64,000 nt of DNA from an uncultured Ruminococcus sp. GTDB lineage: Bacteria > Bacillota > Clostridia > Lachnospirales > Lachnospiraceae. Made by a program: the position numbers and the translations under genes. Under the pieces are notes generated by a model that saw only the letters and a program-made list of their open reading frames with translations, made no database searches and was not told the DNA's origin. Below are positions 1 through 8,695 of this stretch, one piece after another. Numbering within the stretch: the first letter of the stretch is position 1; every line of letters starts with the position of its first letter. Location of the stretch: positions 1 through 64,000 of the forward strand of contig CAMMBV010000004.1 in the NCBI GenBank assembly GCA_946494335.1, written 5' to 3'.

Positions 1-89
1 GCCCGGAATATCAAGGAAAATCATCGCTCAGACGATTGAAGTACGGTCTCAAAGCTGCTCGTAGAGCACCGCAGTTCAGCAAGAGATAA
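1..89 (+). CDS. C-terminal fragment of an unidentified basic protein
   Basis: An open frame enters from the left edge and ends with TAA at 87-89, giving about 28 visible residues rich in Lys and Arg and ending in QFSKR. It is followed by a good intrinsic terminator, so it is probably the true end of a gene. The basic tail would suit a nucleic-acid-binding protein such as a transposase or recombinase, but too little is visible to assign a family. Confidence 0.4.
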   Translation, partial: PEYQGKSSLRRLKYGLKAARRAPQFSKR

Positions 90-130
90 TCAGCTATTTG
101 CGAAAAAAGTGTATATTATTTTTGCAGGGA

Positions 131-161
131 AACCCACAAACTTCACGTTTGTGGGTTTTTT
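131..161 (+). terminator. Intrinsic terminator
   Basis: An 11-bp perfect stem (131-141 with 147-157) with a 5-nt loop runs into a T tract. It closes the gene cut off at the left edge of the window. Confidence 0.85.
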
Positions 162-304
162 AATATGTGGAATGTGATATACTTGTAAGAGCAAAGGTAT
201 GTCTTGCATCAGGATGAGTTAATGCAGAATTGGGAATTATCAAAAGACCTATATAAGACATCGGCTTGTGTGAAGTGTCTTGATGGAGAAAGGAGCCATT
301 ATCG

Positions 305-985
305 ATGGATATCAGACATTATTTTGTTGAAAAGGGAGAAGGTGAACCCATTATCCTGCTCCATGGCAACGGGGAGAACTGTGGATATTTTGAAAAACAG
401 ATGGATGTCCTTTCCAGGCAGTATCATGTGTATGCCATTGACACACGAGGGCATGGAAAAACTCCCAGAGGGAAGAGACCTTTTACCATTCGCCAGTTTG
501 CAAAAGACCTGGTGGGATTTATGGATGAGCATTCTATTGAAAAAGCGCATTTGCTGGGCTTTTCAGACGGCGGAAATATAGCCATGGTATTTGCGATTTA
601 TTATCCGGAGCGGGTGGACAAATTGATATTAAACGGGGCTAATCTCAATGGGGGCGGTGTGAAAAGAAGCGTGCAGTTTCCCATTGAAATCGGATACAAA
701 ATTGCGGGAATATTTGCAGGAAGGAGCCCGTCTGCGAAACGAAATGCCGAAATGCTTGGACTGATGGTGAATGATCCCAATGTATCACTGGAAGAGTTGA
801 AGAAAATCAAGGCAAAGACGCTGGTGATTGCAGGGACAAAAGATATGATAAAAGAAAACCATACACAGCTGATTGCTGAAAATATTTCACAGTCAGAACT
901 TGCATTTATAAAGGGGGATCATTTTATTGCCAGTAAAAATGCAGAAGAGTTTAACCATCGGGTGTTGAAGTTTCTGCAGAGCTGA
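305..985 (+). CDS. Alpha/beta-fold hydrolase
   Basis: A 226-residue serine hydrolase of the alpha/beta superfamily. The oxyanion-hole HGNG motif lies at residues 20-23, the nucleophile elbow GFSDGG places Ser87 as nucleophile, and Asp180 and His206 complete a plausible triad. The protein is short for the family (usually 250-300 residues), mainly because the lid between Ser87 and Asp180 is small. The start is set by an AAAGGAG site about ten bases upstream. No signal peptide is visible, so it is cytoplasmic. The substrate is unknown; an esterase or a peptidase-like hydrolase is possible. The next gene begins 20 bp later and may be cotranscribed. Confidence 0.85.
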   Translation: MDIRHYFVEKGEGEPIILLHGNGENCGYFEKQMDVLSRQYHVYAIDTRGHGKTPRGKRPFTIRQFAKDLVGFMDEHSIEKAHLLGFSDGGNIAMVFAIYYPERVDKLILNGANLNGGGVKRSVQFPIEIGYKIAGIFAGRSPSAKRNAEMLGLMVNDPNVSLEELKKIKAKTLVIAGTKDMIKENHTQLIAENISQSELAFIKGDHFIASKNAEEFNHRVLKFLQS

Positions 986-1005
986 TAAAACAGGGGGAAA
1001 AGCGG

Positions 1006-1788
1006 ATGAAAATATGGATATCCGCCCGGACAAAACATTCCAATCATTATGCGCTGCGTGTGCTCGGAGGAATCGCGGTCAGTGTGCTGCTGGCGCTGGC
1101 ATTAATTGGGTGCAGTGTTTATCTGGGCTTTTATTTTGAGTCGCAAAAAGAGGTGATATCCGTCGGCGGATGTATTCTGACATCGATGCTGCTCATCTGG
1201 ACGGCGCTTTGGATTGGACGGAAAGCCGGTCAGGATGCCGCGATTTTTGTTCAGGATGAAAAGAAGCGTCTGTTTGTGATAGAGGCCGGGAATTATGTGA
1301 GAAGCAGAAGTAAAATACCGGGTTATATCGCTATGGTGACAGATACACAGAAAAAGATTGATGATATTAAAGATTATGTAAATCAAAAAGATGATTTGTC
1401 CCTGTTTTTCCCGCAGATCATTTCCGTAGAAAGTATAAAAGAAAATCATACGGAATATTATTTTATCTGCCGTGTTCAGCTGCCGGAGGGAGAAACAGTC
1501 AGGAGAACCTGCCGCCTTGTAAAAGGTTACGAGGAAGAGGAGGCGTTGCTGCTGGCCCTGGAACAAAGAAGGTATCGGGAGCAGGCCTGGGAGGTACGGG
1601 AAAACAGAAATCCGGTATGCATTTTAGTCAGCGGCCTTCTGCTTGCGGCAGCAGTAATTGTGTGCGTACTGAGCCATCCCGCAATGGGGGTATTGCCTCG
1701 AGGCATATATTTTCCCTGTCTGGGAATCGCTTTTGTACTTTTCACTGTTATGCTCTATTTCATTATCAGACAGCGCAGGGGCGAATGA
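1006..1788 (+). CDS. Hypothetical four-helix membrane protein
   Basis: I do not recognise this 260-residue protein. Two hydrophobic segments lie near the N-terminus (about 18-45 and 52-72) and two near the C-terminus (about 204-224 and 232-253), with a charged domain of about 130 residues between the pairs that is probably cytoplasmic. A GGGGGA ribosome site precedes the ATG. It sits 25 bp before a response regulator gene and is probably part of the same transcript as the two-component system and ABC exporter that follow, so a role in that module is an inference from position only. Confidence 0.65.
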   Translation: MKIWISARTKHSNHYALRVLGGIAVSVLLALALIGCSVYLGFYFESQKEVISVGGCILTSMLLIWTALWIGRKAGQDAAIFVQDEKKRLFVIEAGNYVRSRSKIPGYIAMVTDTQKKIDDIKDYVNQKDDLSLFFPQIISVESIKENHTEYYFICRVQLPEGETVRRTCRLVKGYEEEEALLLALEQRRYREQAWEVRENRNPVCILVSGLLLAAAVIVCVLSHPAMGVLPRGIYFPCLGIAFVLFTVMLYFIIRQRRGE

Positions 1789-1813
1789 ACTTGCATCACA
1801 GGGGGTGCTGAAA

Positions 1814-2488
1814 ATGGGATATAAACTTTTGCTGGCGGATGACGACCGGGATTTGGTAAAGATGCTGTCCGGTTATCTGGAGTTGAAGGGATATGAAATG
1901 ATAACGGCGCGGGATGGTCTGGAGACACTTAAAAAGGTTGAGGAAAATCCGGATCTGATTTTGCTGGACATTAATATGCCCTTCATGGACGGCATGGAGG
2001 TGATGCGCAGAATACGGGAACAGATTTCCTGTCCCGTTCTTTTTCTGACAGCCCGGGCGGAAGAGGAAGACCGGGTGAACGGTCTGCTGGCCGGAGGAGA
2101 TGACTATATCTTAAAACCATTCAGTCTGAGGGAGCTGGAGGCCAGGATTAAAGCGCATTTGATACGGGAGGAGAGAAGCCGGGGGCGAAAAATGGTAAGG
2201 GCGGCGGATGAGCTGTATCTGGATTATTCTGCCCGGGAAGTGCGGATAGGGGAACATGTGCTGGAGCTTACCAGAACGGAGTATGAAATTGTAGAATTTT
2301 TATCCAGACATCCCGGACAGGTTTTTGACCGGGAACGGATTTACGAAAGAGTCAGCGGATACGATGCCAGGGGAGACAGCCGCTCTGTCACAGAGCTGAT
2401 ACGGCGGATACGAAAAAAGACAGAGGAGATTACGGATACCGAATACATTGAGACAGTGTGGGGAATGGGGTACCGATGGAAAAAATAA
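1814..2488 (+). CDS. OmpR/PhoB-family response regulator
   Basis: A 224-residue DNA-binding response regulator. The receiver domain has the acidic pocket near Asp10-Asp11, the phospho-acceptor Asp52, Thr78 and Lys100. The C-terminal half is a winged-helix output domain with the family ending WGMGYRW. The frame is open further upstream, but ATG 1814 begins a normal receiver domain and has a GGGGGTG site in front. The gene overlaps the next gene, a histidine kinase, by 13 bp, which implies translational coupling and a cognate pair. It probably controls the ABC exporter genes downstream. Confidence 0.9.
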   Translation: MGYKLLLADDDRDLVKMLSGYLELKGYEMITARDGLETLKKVEENPDLILLDINMPFMDGMEVMRRIREQISCPVLFLTARAEEEDRVNGLLAGGDDYILKPFSLRELEARIKAHLIREERSRGRKMVRAADELYLDYSAREVRIGEHVLELTRTEYEIVEFLSRHPGQVFDRERIYERVSGYDARGDSRSVTELIRRIRKKTEEITDTEYIETVWGMGYRWKK

Positions 2489-3648
2489 GAAATTTATCCA
2501 TACGAAAAACAATATTTCTTTATCTGACGGTGACTCTCACGGTCTGTTTCCTGCTGTCTGCTCTGATCATGAATGCGGCGGAGCGGATTCAGGAGCGGGT
2601 CTGGCTAAAATATATTGATCAGGACGTCTACGCGGAGGCGATAAATGAAGAAAATGATGTATATATCGCAGGTCCGGCACGTCCGCCGCAGGCAGTGATG
2701 AGTCGGATTGACGCGCAGATTTCCGAGATCTGCGACTTTTTTCAGACGTATACGGTTCTGCTCCTTTCGGTGGCGGGCAGCGCCGCCGCTGTCTGTCTGT
2801 TTTACCGGCATAAGCTGAAAACGCCTCTTCGAAAGCTGGAGGAGGCGGCCGAAAAGATCAAAAAAGATGAGCTGGATTTTCAGATCGTCTATGACAGGCA
2901 GGATGAGATGGGGCATCTGTGCCGGGAATTTGAAAAAATGAGAGATCAGCTGGAGAGTAATAACAAAAAGCTGTGGCAGACGGTGGAGGAAGAAAAGATT
3001 CTGCGTTCCGCCGTTGCGCATGATATCCGCTCTCCGCTGGCTGTGCTTAAGGGGTATCAGGAAATGCTGCTGGAGTTTCTGGAAAGCGGCGGGTTTGACC
3101 GGGAGCAGGTAGAAGAAATTGTCCGGGAAGAGTACGGACAGACCCTCAGGCTGGAGCATTTTGTGGATGAGATGCGAAAGCTGAGCAGTATAGAGCGCCG
3201 GGATCTGAAAAAAGAATTTATTTCTCTGAAGGATCTGAAAAATGAGCTGGAAAAAGAGATCCGTATTCTGGCAAAGGAAAAACGGTATGGGATCGAGACA
3301 GCGGAGGGGGAGGCGCTATTTTGCGGCGATAAGGCAGTGATTCTGGAAGTGACGGAGAATCTGTTGGAAAATGCTCTCCGGTATGCCAGGGAAGAAGTGC
3401 GGGTGGAGATTGCGTTTAGCAAAGGCATGCTGGAAATCCTGGTCTGTGACGACGGCCGGGGATTCCAAAGACCATTTAAACAGGCGGCGGAACCCTTTTA
3501 CAGCGAAAACGCGAAAGATACCTTAAAACATTCCGGGCTTGGCATGTATATCAGCAGACTTTACTGTGAACGCCACGGAGGATATCTTGCTGTTGAAAAT
3601 AAAAAAATGAAAGGCGCGGCGGTAAAGGCAGTGTTTCGTGAAATCTGA
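2476..3648 (+). CDS. Sensor histidine kinase
   Basis: A 390-residue membrane kinase paired with the preceding response regulator. Transmembrane helices lie at about 11-32 and 91-109 and enclose roughly 60 extracellular residues. A HAMP-like linker follows, then the dimerisation domain with phospho-acceptor His182 in the AHDIRSP motif, and a C-terminal HATPase domain with an N box (ENLLENA), DDGRGF and GLGMYIS. The start ATG 2476 has a GGGG-rich ribosome site five bases upstream; a GTG at 2458 is less likely. The small sensor loop and the ABC exporter next door suggest a membrane-stress or antimicrobial-peptide sensor, which is an inference. Confidence 0.9.
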   Translation: MEKIRNLSIRKTIFLYLTVTLTVCFLLSALIMNAAERIQERVWLKYIDQDVYAEAINEENDVYIAGPARPPQAVMSRIDAQISEICDFFQTYTVLLLSVAGSAAAVCLFYRHKLKTPLRKLEEAAEKIKKDELDFQIVYDRQDEMGHLCREFEKMRDQLESNNKKLWQTVEEEKILRSAVAHDIRSPLAVLKGYQEMLLEFLESGGFDREQVEEIVREEYGQTLRLEHFVDEMRKLSSIERRDLKKEFISLKDLKNELEKEIRILAKEKRYGIETAEGEALFCGDKAVILEVTENLLENALRYAREEVRVEIAFSKGMLEILVCDDGRGFQRPFKQAAEPFYSENAKDTLKHSGLGMYISRLYCERHGGYLAVENKKMKGAAVKAVFREI

Positions 3649-3735
3649 GGAACAGATTTTAAAAACACTATCTTTATTGTTTTTTTATTGTCATTTTTTT
3701 CTTATGCTGTCAGAAGAAAGGGAGGTGACGGCAGC

Positions 3736-4803
3736 ATGAGAGGGATCGTCAAAAGTGTTCTGAAGGATTATGCAAAAAATCCTCTGTTCTGGATTGGAAT
3801 TATCGTGGTTCTCGCCGGAGTATATCAGAGCCTGGAGCCTTATCTTAAAATCCGGTATTTTCAGTCCGATCAGGAAATTGCTGCATTTTCAGATTCGTCT
3901 TTTATTGACGCTTATGTGTCGGAAGGGTGGATTCCGGCCACCCGGGAGAAGCAGAGAATGCTGTGGGAAGGTAAAATAAAGCAGAATCTGGAAAAAGATT
4001 TTGAGATGAGTAAGGAGGAGGCGCAAGGGGTAATAAAGGAGATGGCCGGCATGAAAATAGAAGAGGCGTGCCGCTATCTGGAGGAAACGTACTCTTATTA
4101 CAATGCCTATTACGTATATGAGGACTGTGCCTTTTACCAGGGAAGCGCCCGCCAGGTCAATGATTATCTGAAAGAGGAGCTGAAGGAACAGCGTTTTTCC
4201 TGGTGTTTTTCCCGGAAGTTTGCGGATTTTGCAGGCGTATATGCGGTCTTTTTTTCAGCCATTCTGCTGGCGTTTCTGTTTTTGTGGGATACCAGAAAAA
4301 ATACATATGAACTTTTGCACACAAAGCCTTTGAAAGCCTGGCAGTATGTACTGGGAAAGGCAGCGGGAGGATTTCTGGCGGTGTTCTTTGTGCTGGCTCT
4401 GCTCACTGCGGTATTTTTTATTCTGTGCAGCCGTACGGCGATGCAGCTGGGGACAGATGTTTCCGTTCTGGATTTTCTGTACGCATCCTGCATCTATATT
4501 CTGCCCAACCTGGCCATGGTTGTGGCAGTATACGTCCTCATTGCACTGGCTTTTAAAAATCCCCTTCCGGCGGTGCCTCTTTTGGTTCTGTATTTCGTTT
4601 ATTCCAATATGGGAAGCTGGAATGAGAATGGAGAATACGGCTATTACGGGAGGGCGCTGGCCATTGTGGTTCGGTTTCCGAGGGACTTTTTTGACATAGC
4701 GCCTCCGCCCATGGTGATGTGGAATCAGGGGGCGCTCCTTCTTGGGACGGCTATTCTGCTTGCGGTGGGAATCCGGATCTTTAAAAGGAGGCGGTATTAT
4801 TGA
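3736..4803 (+). CDS. ABC-2 type permease, long form
   Basis: A 355-residue membrane subunit. One hydrophobic helix lies near residues 14-32, followed by a hydrophilic domain of about 130 residues and then five to six helices to the C-terminus. This layout (helix, large outside loop, helix bundle) is usual for ABC-2 export permeases linked to antimicrobial-peptide resistance. The start follows GGAGGTG at 3721-3727. The frame is open back to 3688 but lacks a ribosome site there. The stop codon overlaps the start of the next permease gene, and the ATPase gene follows, making a complete three-gene exporter. Confidence 0.8.
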   Translation: MRGIVKSVLKDYAKNPLFWIGIIVVLAGVYQSLEPYLKIRYFQSDQEIAAFSDSSFIDAYVSEGWIPATREKQRMLWEGKIKQNLEKDFEMSKEEAQGVIKEMAGMKIEEACRYLEETYSYYNAYYVYEDCAFYQGSARQVNDYLKEELKEQRFSWCFSRKFADFAGVYAVFFSAILLAFLFLWDTRKNTYELLHTKPLKAWQYVLGKAAGGFLAVFFVLALLTAVFFILCSRTAMQLGTDVSVLDFLYASCIYILPNLAMVVAVYVLIALAFKNPLPAVPLLVLYFVYSNMGSWNENGEYGYYGRALAIVVRFPRDFFDIAPPPMVMWNQGALLLGTAILLAVGIRIFKRRRYY

Positions 4804-5450
4804 AAAAAGAGATGAAAATTTGTCTTCCGCCCTATAAAATCGGGTACGCCCTGGCATTTGTACTGATTTTATGCGTGATCCGATCCGTCGTATATGAGGC
4901 GGAGATTGGGGCGGCTATGGATCCGCTGATAAGTCTTCTGGCTCTGGTCTTCTGCGCAGATACGTATGCGGCGGAAGCATCCAGCGGGCGAAGGGAAATT
5001 CTGCGTCTTGCGCATCCCGGGAAGGTGGCGGCCGCCATAAAAAGACGGATGATGCTGAAGATGCTGTATCTTCTTCTGATTGCTCTTTTGAGCTATGGAT
5101 TATTTCACTGGCAGAAGCCATTATGTGCGTCTGCGGGGGAAGGTCTGCTTTTGTGGGCTGTATCTGTGGTTTCACTGGCCGGAAGCATTCTTTTTTGGGG
5201 GGGATTATCCAACGCCCTTTCCACCTTGTGCCGAAATATGTGGGCGGGTATCAGTCTTTCTTTTCTGTTGTGGATGTTTTTGTTTTCCACGGCGGGACAA
5301 AGTCTTGGAAACTGGAATGTGCTTTCCTTTGCATTTCGTAATATAGGGGATATGGCGGATATCAGCTGGCTGCCGGGCAAAATTCTGGGAATCGGAGCAG
5401 GCGTTGCGCTTTTGCTTTTAAATCCCCTGATGATAAAGAAAAGAGGGTGA
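4800..5450 (+). CDS. ABC exporter membrane subunit
   Basis: A 216-residue very hydrophobic protein with about six predicted helices and no large soluble domain. The TTG start at 4800 is chosen because AAAGGAGG ends seven bases upstream and the codon overlaps the stop of the preceding permease gene. An in-frame ATG at 4812 is the alternative. Placed between a permease and an ABC ATPase, it is most likely the second transmembrane subunit of the same exporter. Family assignment is by context more than by motif. Confidence 0.7.
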   Translation: MKKEMKICLPPYKIGYALAFVLILCVIRSVVYEAEIGAAMDPLISLLALVFCADTYAAEASSGRREILRLAHPGKVAAAIKRRMMLKMLYLLLIALLSYGLFHWQKPLCASAGEGLLLWAVSVVSLAGSILFWGGLSNALSTLCRNMWAGISLSFLLWMFLFSTAGQSLGNWNVLSFAFRNIGDMADISWLPGKILGIGAGVALLLLNPLMIKKRG

Positions 5451-5456
5451 AATATA

Positions 5457-6329
5457 GTGATAGAGATCAGAGATTTAACGGTAAAATTTAAAAACGGCGT
5501 CACGGCCATAAATCATGCAAGTCTTGATATTCCTCCTGGAATTTACGGACTTTTGGGAGAAAACGGAGCCGGAAAGACTACGCTGATGCGTGTGCTGACC
5601 ACGATCTTAAAACCTTCCGGCGGAAGCGTATCCCTGGATGGCATAAAATATGAAGAAAAAAATTATGAGATGATACAGAGAAAGATCGGCTATCTTCCTC
5701 AGGAAATAGATTTGTATCCCATGCTGACGGTCCGGGAATGCATGGAATATCTGGGAGAGCTTTCCGGCCTGGACAAAAAAACGTACCGGTCCAGGATGGA
5801 ATACTATCTGGAAAAGACTGGCCTTGCCGACCACGGAAAAAAGAGGATGCGCCAGCTTTCCGGCGGGATGAAGCGAAGGGCCGGTCTAGTTCAGGCGCTA
5901 TTATCCGATCCCCGGTTTCTCATTGTGGATGAGCCCACCACCGGGCTTGATCCGGAGGAACGAATCCGCATCCGCAATCTGCTGGTGGATTTTTCCAGGG
6001 AACGGACCGTACTTTTTTCCACCCATGTGGTGGAGGATCTGGCGGCAACCTGCAGCCGGCTTTCGGTGATGAAAAAGGGAGAATTTCTATATTCCGGCAG
6101 TGTGAAAGGGATGCTGGAACGGGCGAAAGACCATGTCTTTCTTTGCCGGACGGACGATGAGATGCTGATAAGACAGCTTTCAAAAAAATATCATGTCAGC
6201 TCTCGTCAGTATACGGAAAAAGGGATGCAGATACGGCTGATCAGCCAGGAAAAGCCTCAGGCAGAATGCATTCCCTGTGAAGTGACACTGGAGGACGCGT
6301 ATATCTACATGATGAATTTCGGCGTCTGA
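5457..6329 (+). CDS. ABC transporter ATP-binding protein (exporter)
   Basis: A 290-residue ATPase that powers the preceding two permeases. It shows the Walker A motif GENGAGKTT at about 34-42, the signature LSGGMKRR at 134-141, Walker B ending in DEP at 158-160, and the switch His190. The C-terminal 60 residues form the extra domain typical of CcmA/BcrA-like ATPases. GTG is the start, with GAGGGTGA just upstream. It is the last gene of the regulator-exporter module, followed by a terminator. Confidence 0.92.
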   Translation: MIEIRDLTVKFKNGVTAINHASLDIPPGIYGLLGENGAGKTTLMRVLTTILKPSGGSVSLDGIKYEEKNYEMIQRKIGYLPQEIDLYPMLTVRECMEYLGELSGLDKKTYRSRMEYYLEKTGLADHGKKRMRQLSGGMKRRAGLVQALLSDPRFLIVDEPTTGLDPEERIRIRNLLVDFSRERTVLFSTHVVEDLAATCSRLSVMKKGEFLYSGSVKGMLERAKDHVFLCRTDDEMLIRQLSKKYHVSSRQYTEKGMQIRLISQEKPQAECIPCEVTLEDAYIYMMNFGV

Positions 6330-6336
6330 AAGGGTT

Positions 6337-6373
6337 AAGAGGATGTGACCGTTTCCGGACACATCCTCTTTAA
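6337..6373. terminator. Bidirectional terminator between exporter operon and mecA
   Basis: An 11-bp perfect stem (6337-6347 with 6360-6370) with a 12-nt loop. T-rich flanks serve the plus strand, and the A-rich left flank also allows use by the convergent mecA gene. Confidence 0.75.
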
Positions 6374-6377
6374 AAAA

Positions 6378-7112
6378 TCAAAGGCTTTTCAGCACATCGA
6401 TGGGGTTTTCACGGATAATAATGTCACCGTGCTCCTCCAGACACTGGGAATAAAAGCGGTCCGGTTCCACCGCGTCGGCATATTCACATGCCAGCAGAAG
6501 CAGCCGGTTTAAATCCTCCACATTTTCCGAATTACCTTCCAGAAGCATACAGTAATCCTTCTTATCCTTATATAACCGGCCCGGGATATTAAAAGCGGCA
6601 GCTTTACAGAATCTTTCTACGGTATCCAGATCGGGAAACTTTAAGATATAATTCTCATAGGTTTCTTCCTGGGGGATCGGTTCGCTCTGTCTGTCTTTGA
6701 CGGCAGCATGCAGTTCTTTTAATTTGCTCATGAAAGCGTTAAAAGCGGAAATTTTATCTTCTCCTTCTTTTTCCAGAATCTCTGCCAGATTCTCTCTTCC
6801 GATGGCCTCCACAGCGTCCGCCACCTGCAGGAAATTTGCTACCAGACTGTCAATCTGTTCAGAAGGCTGGATATTGGAGAAGTTCAGAGCAAAATAGTGA
6901 CCCGGCAGCAGGATGGACTGAACGGCTCTGTAGTCTTCCGTAAGTTCTATCCCGGCGGCCTTCGCCTTTTCCATAATTTCATGGAGAAACTGCTGAATCT
7001 TTTCCGGATCCTCTTCCTTTTGTAAAGATTCCGGATCGTAACCCATTGCGGATAATTCTTCCAGTTTCATAATACAACGAATTGTATGTTCATCTATTTT
7101 AATGAATACCAT
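6378..7112 (-). CDS. mecA: Adaptor protein MecA
   Basis: A 244-residue acidic protein with the MecA layout: an N-terminal target-recognition domain beginning MVFIKIDEHTIRC, a charged linker, and a C-terminal domain that in the family binds ClpC. In Bacillus, MecA delivers substrates such as ComK to ClpCP for degradation. The ATG at 7112 follows a strong AAAGGTGGTG site. Upstream in-frame codons are out of register with any ribosome site and would add residues unlike the family. A promoter lies inside the end of the upstream M20 gene, so it is probably transcribed on its own. Confidence 0.88.
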   Translation of the reverse strand: MVFIKIDEHTIRCIMKLEELSAMGYDPESLQKEEDPEKIQQFLHEIMEKAKAAGIELTEDYRAVQSILLPGHYFALNFSNIQPSEQIDSLVANFLQVADAVEAIGRENLAEILEKEGEDKISAFNAFMSKLKELHAAVKDRQSEPIPQEETYENYILKFPDLDTVERFCKAAAFNIPGRLYKDKKDYCMLLEGNSENVEDLNRLLLLACEYADAVEPDRFYSQCLEEHGDIIIRENPIDVLKSL

Positions 7113-7145
7113 AATTTCACCACCTTTATCTATTGTTATATATGT

Positions 7146-7174
7146 TTTATAACACACAGAATCGATGAAGTCAA
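7146..7174 (-). promoter_or_regulatory. Promoter of mecA
   Basis: On the minus strand TTGACT (7174-7169) is separated by 17 bp from TATAAA (7151-7146), about 34 bp before the mecA start. It overlaps the last codons of the M20 amidohydrolase gene. Confidence 0.6.
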
Positions 7175-8376
7175 CTTTTTTTTGACAGCAGGAAAAATAT
7201 ACATGACACAAATGCAGTAACACCAAGGGACAGCAGTTCCATGGGAAAGTCAAAATCACAGTGGTGCAGGTCGGCCGCAAGGGAAGCGGGGAACAGCATG
7301 AAAAGCGCCTGACCGCCCCTTTCCTTCACGCGGTTTATCATGTGGGCGGCGTCCTCGCTGGCGGGAAATTCTGTCATATGGGGCCAGGGGTGAAGCCCGG
7401 GGACTTCTGTTTCAAAAAGTGCGGTGATCTGACTGACCAGCGAAGGCGAGCTTTCCAGAGAAGGGGCGCTTCCTGTGACCTGAAGATCAACAGACACGCC
7501 GTATTGTTTTTGTATTTTTTCTGCGGATTCCCGCAGCAAAGCGTTAAGCCTGTGATCCTGACCGGTGGAAGGAGCCCTTGTTTCCAGTTCCATCTTTCCG
7601 TAATCGGCGATAATGTTCCTGCCGCTTCCGGCCTGTATAGTGCCGGTGTGAATAAACCCCTCCCCATGTATCTGATTCAAACGCAGAATCAGATTGGCCA
7701 TGGCGGGAATCACATCAATTCCCTGACTGGGATGAGCCGCATGGGCGGATTTTCCGTGAAATATAATATCCGTTTTTGTGGTGGCAAAAGAGTGGCTGAC
7801 TCCGGGGATAATATTGTATTGCGTTGGAAAATCCGGCGGCATATTGAAAATGTGGGCGGCCATAAAATAATCAACATCATCCAGCCACCCCTTCTTTACA
7901 ATGGGAAGAGCGCCGCGGGCTCCTTCTTCCGCAGGCTGAAAGATCAGTTTTATGGTGCCGTTTAGTTTTTCTTTCATGCGGGAGAGTAAAATGGCACATC
8001 CGATGCCGATGGCAGTGTGACCGTCATGGCCGCAGGCGTGCATCAGGCCGGGATGGGAAGAGGCAAAGCCTTCCCGGAAGGGCAGATGGTCAAAAGCGTC
8101 TGATTCTTTTACGGGCAGAGCGTCGATGTCAAAGCGCAGAGCCACTACGGGGCCAGTTTGACTGCCGCAGTGGAGGGTGGCAATGACTCCCGTTTCATGA
8201 CCTGCGACGGCAGCGCCGCAGACGACGTCGTAGCCTTCTTTTGAGAGCAGGTCGGCGATTAATTTAGTGGTGCGGATCTCATTCCAGGCAGTCTCCGGAT
8301 GGCGGTGCAGATCCATTCGCAGTTCTTTTAGACGGGGAAGCGCAAGAGCGGCCTGTCGTTCAATATATTGATACAA
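7171..8376 (-). CDS. M20-family amidohydrolase
   Basis: A 401-residue metal-dependent amidohydrolase of the M20 peptidase family, related to aminoacylases and aminobenzoyl-glutamate hydrolases. Metal-site motifs are visible: MHACGHDGH near residues 105-113 and the AEEGA segment with its catalytic Glu. A dimerisation lid begins near HSFATTKTD. The C-terminal metal His lies in the segment AADLHHCDF. TTG at 8376 is the start because GGAGG lies seven bases upstream; the open frame continues further but without a ribosome site. Cytoplasmic. The exact substrate (an N-acyl amino acid or similar amide) cannot be told from sequence. Confidence 0.88.
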   Translation of the reverse strand: MYQYIERQAALALPRLKELRMDLHRHPETAWNEIRTTKLIADLLSKEGYDVVCGAAVAGHETGVIATLHCGSQTGPVVALRFDIDALPVKESDAFDHLPFREGFASSHPGLMHACGHDGHTAIGIGCAILLSRMKEKLNGTIKLIFQPAEEGARGALPIVKKGWLDDVDYFMAAHIFNMPPDFPTQYNIIPGVSHSFATTKTDIIFHGKSAHAAHPSQGIDVIPAMANLILRLNQIHGEGFIHTGTIQAGSGRNIIADYGKMELETRAPSTGQDHRLNALLRESAEKIQKQYGVSVDLQVTGSAPSLESSPSLVSQITALFETEVPGLHPWPHMTEFPASEDAAHMINRVKERGGQALFMLFPASLAADLHHCDFDFPMELLSLGVTAFVSCIFFLLSKKS

Positions 8377-8504
8377 GGAAACACCTCCATTTTTGATATT
8401 ATTATAAGCTTTTTCAAAGGAAATGTACATTTTTTTGAAAAACAGGAATAAAAAGGGAAAAAACTTCATAGGATATCATCAGACAGGTGATATTTCTTTC
8501 AAGG

Positions 8505-8533
8505 TTGACAAAACCGGGGAAGAGGCATATAAT
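8505..8533 (+). promoter_or_regulatory. Consensus sigma-A promoter for tRNA-fMet
   Basis: TTGACA (8505-8510), a 17-bp spacer and TATAAT (8528-8533) match the consensus exactly, ending 15 bp before the tRNA, as expected for a stable-RNA promoter. Confidence 0.9.
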
Positions 8534-8548
8534 TTAAATATCATATAG

Positions 8549-8622
<74 letters not shown>

Positions 8623-8695
8623 CTGATGCGCCAGGAGATGTTTCCTGGCGTTTTTCCTTTATGATGATGCCCATGAGAGTCAGAAAGAGGATATT

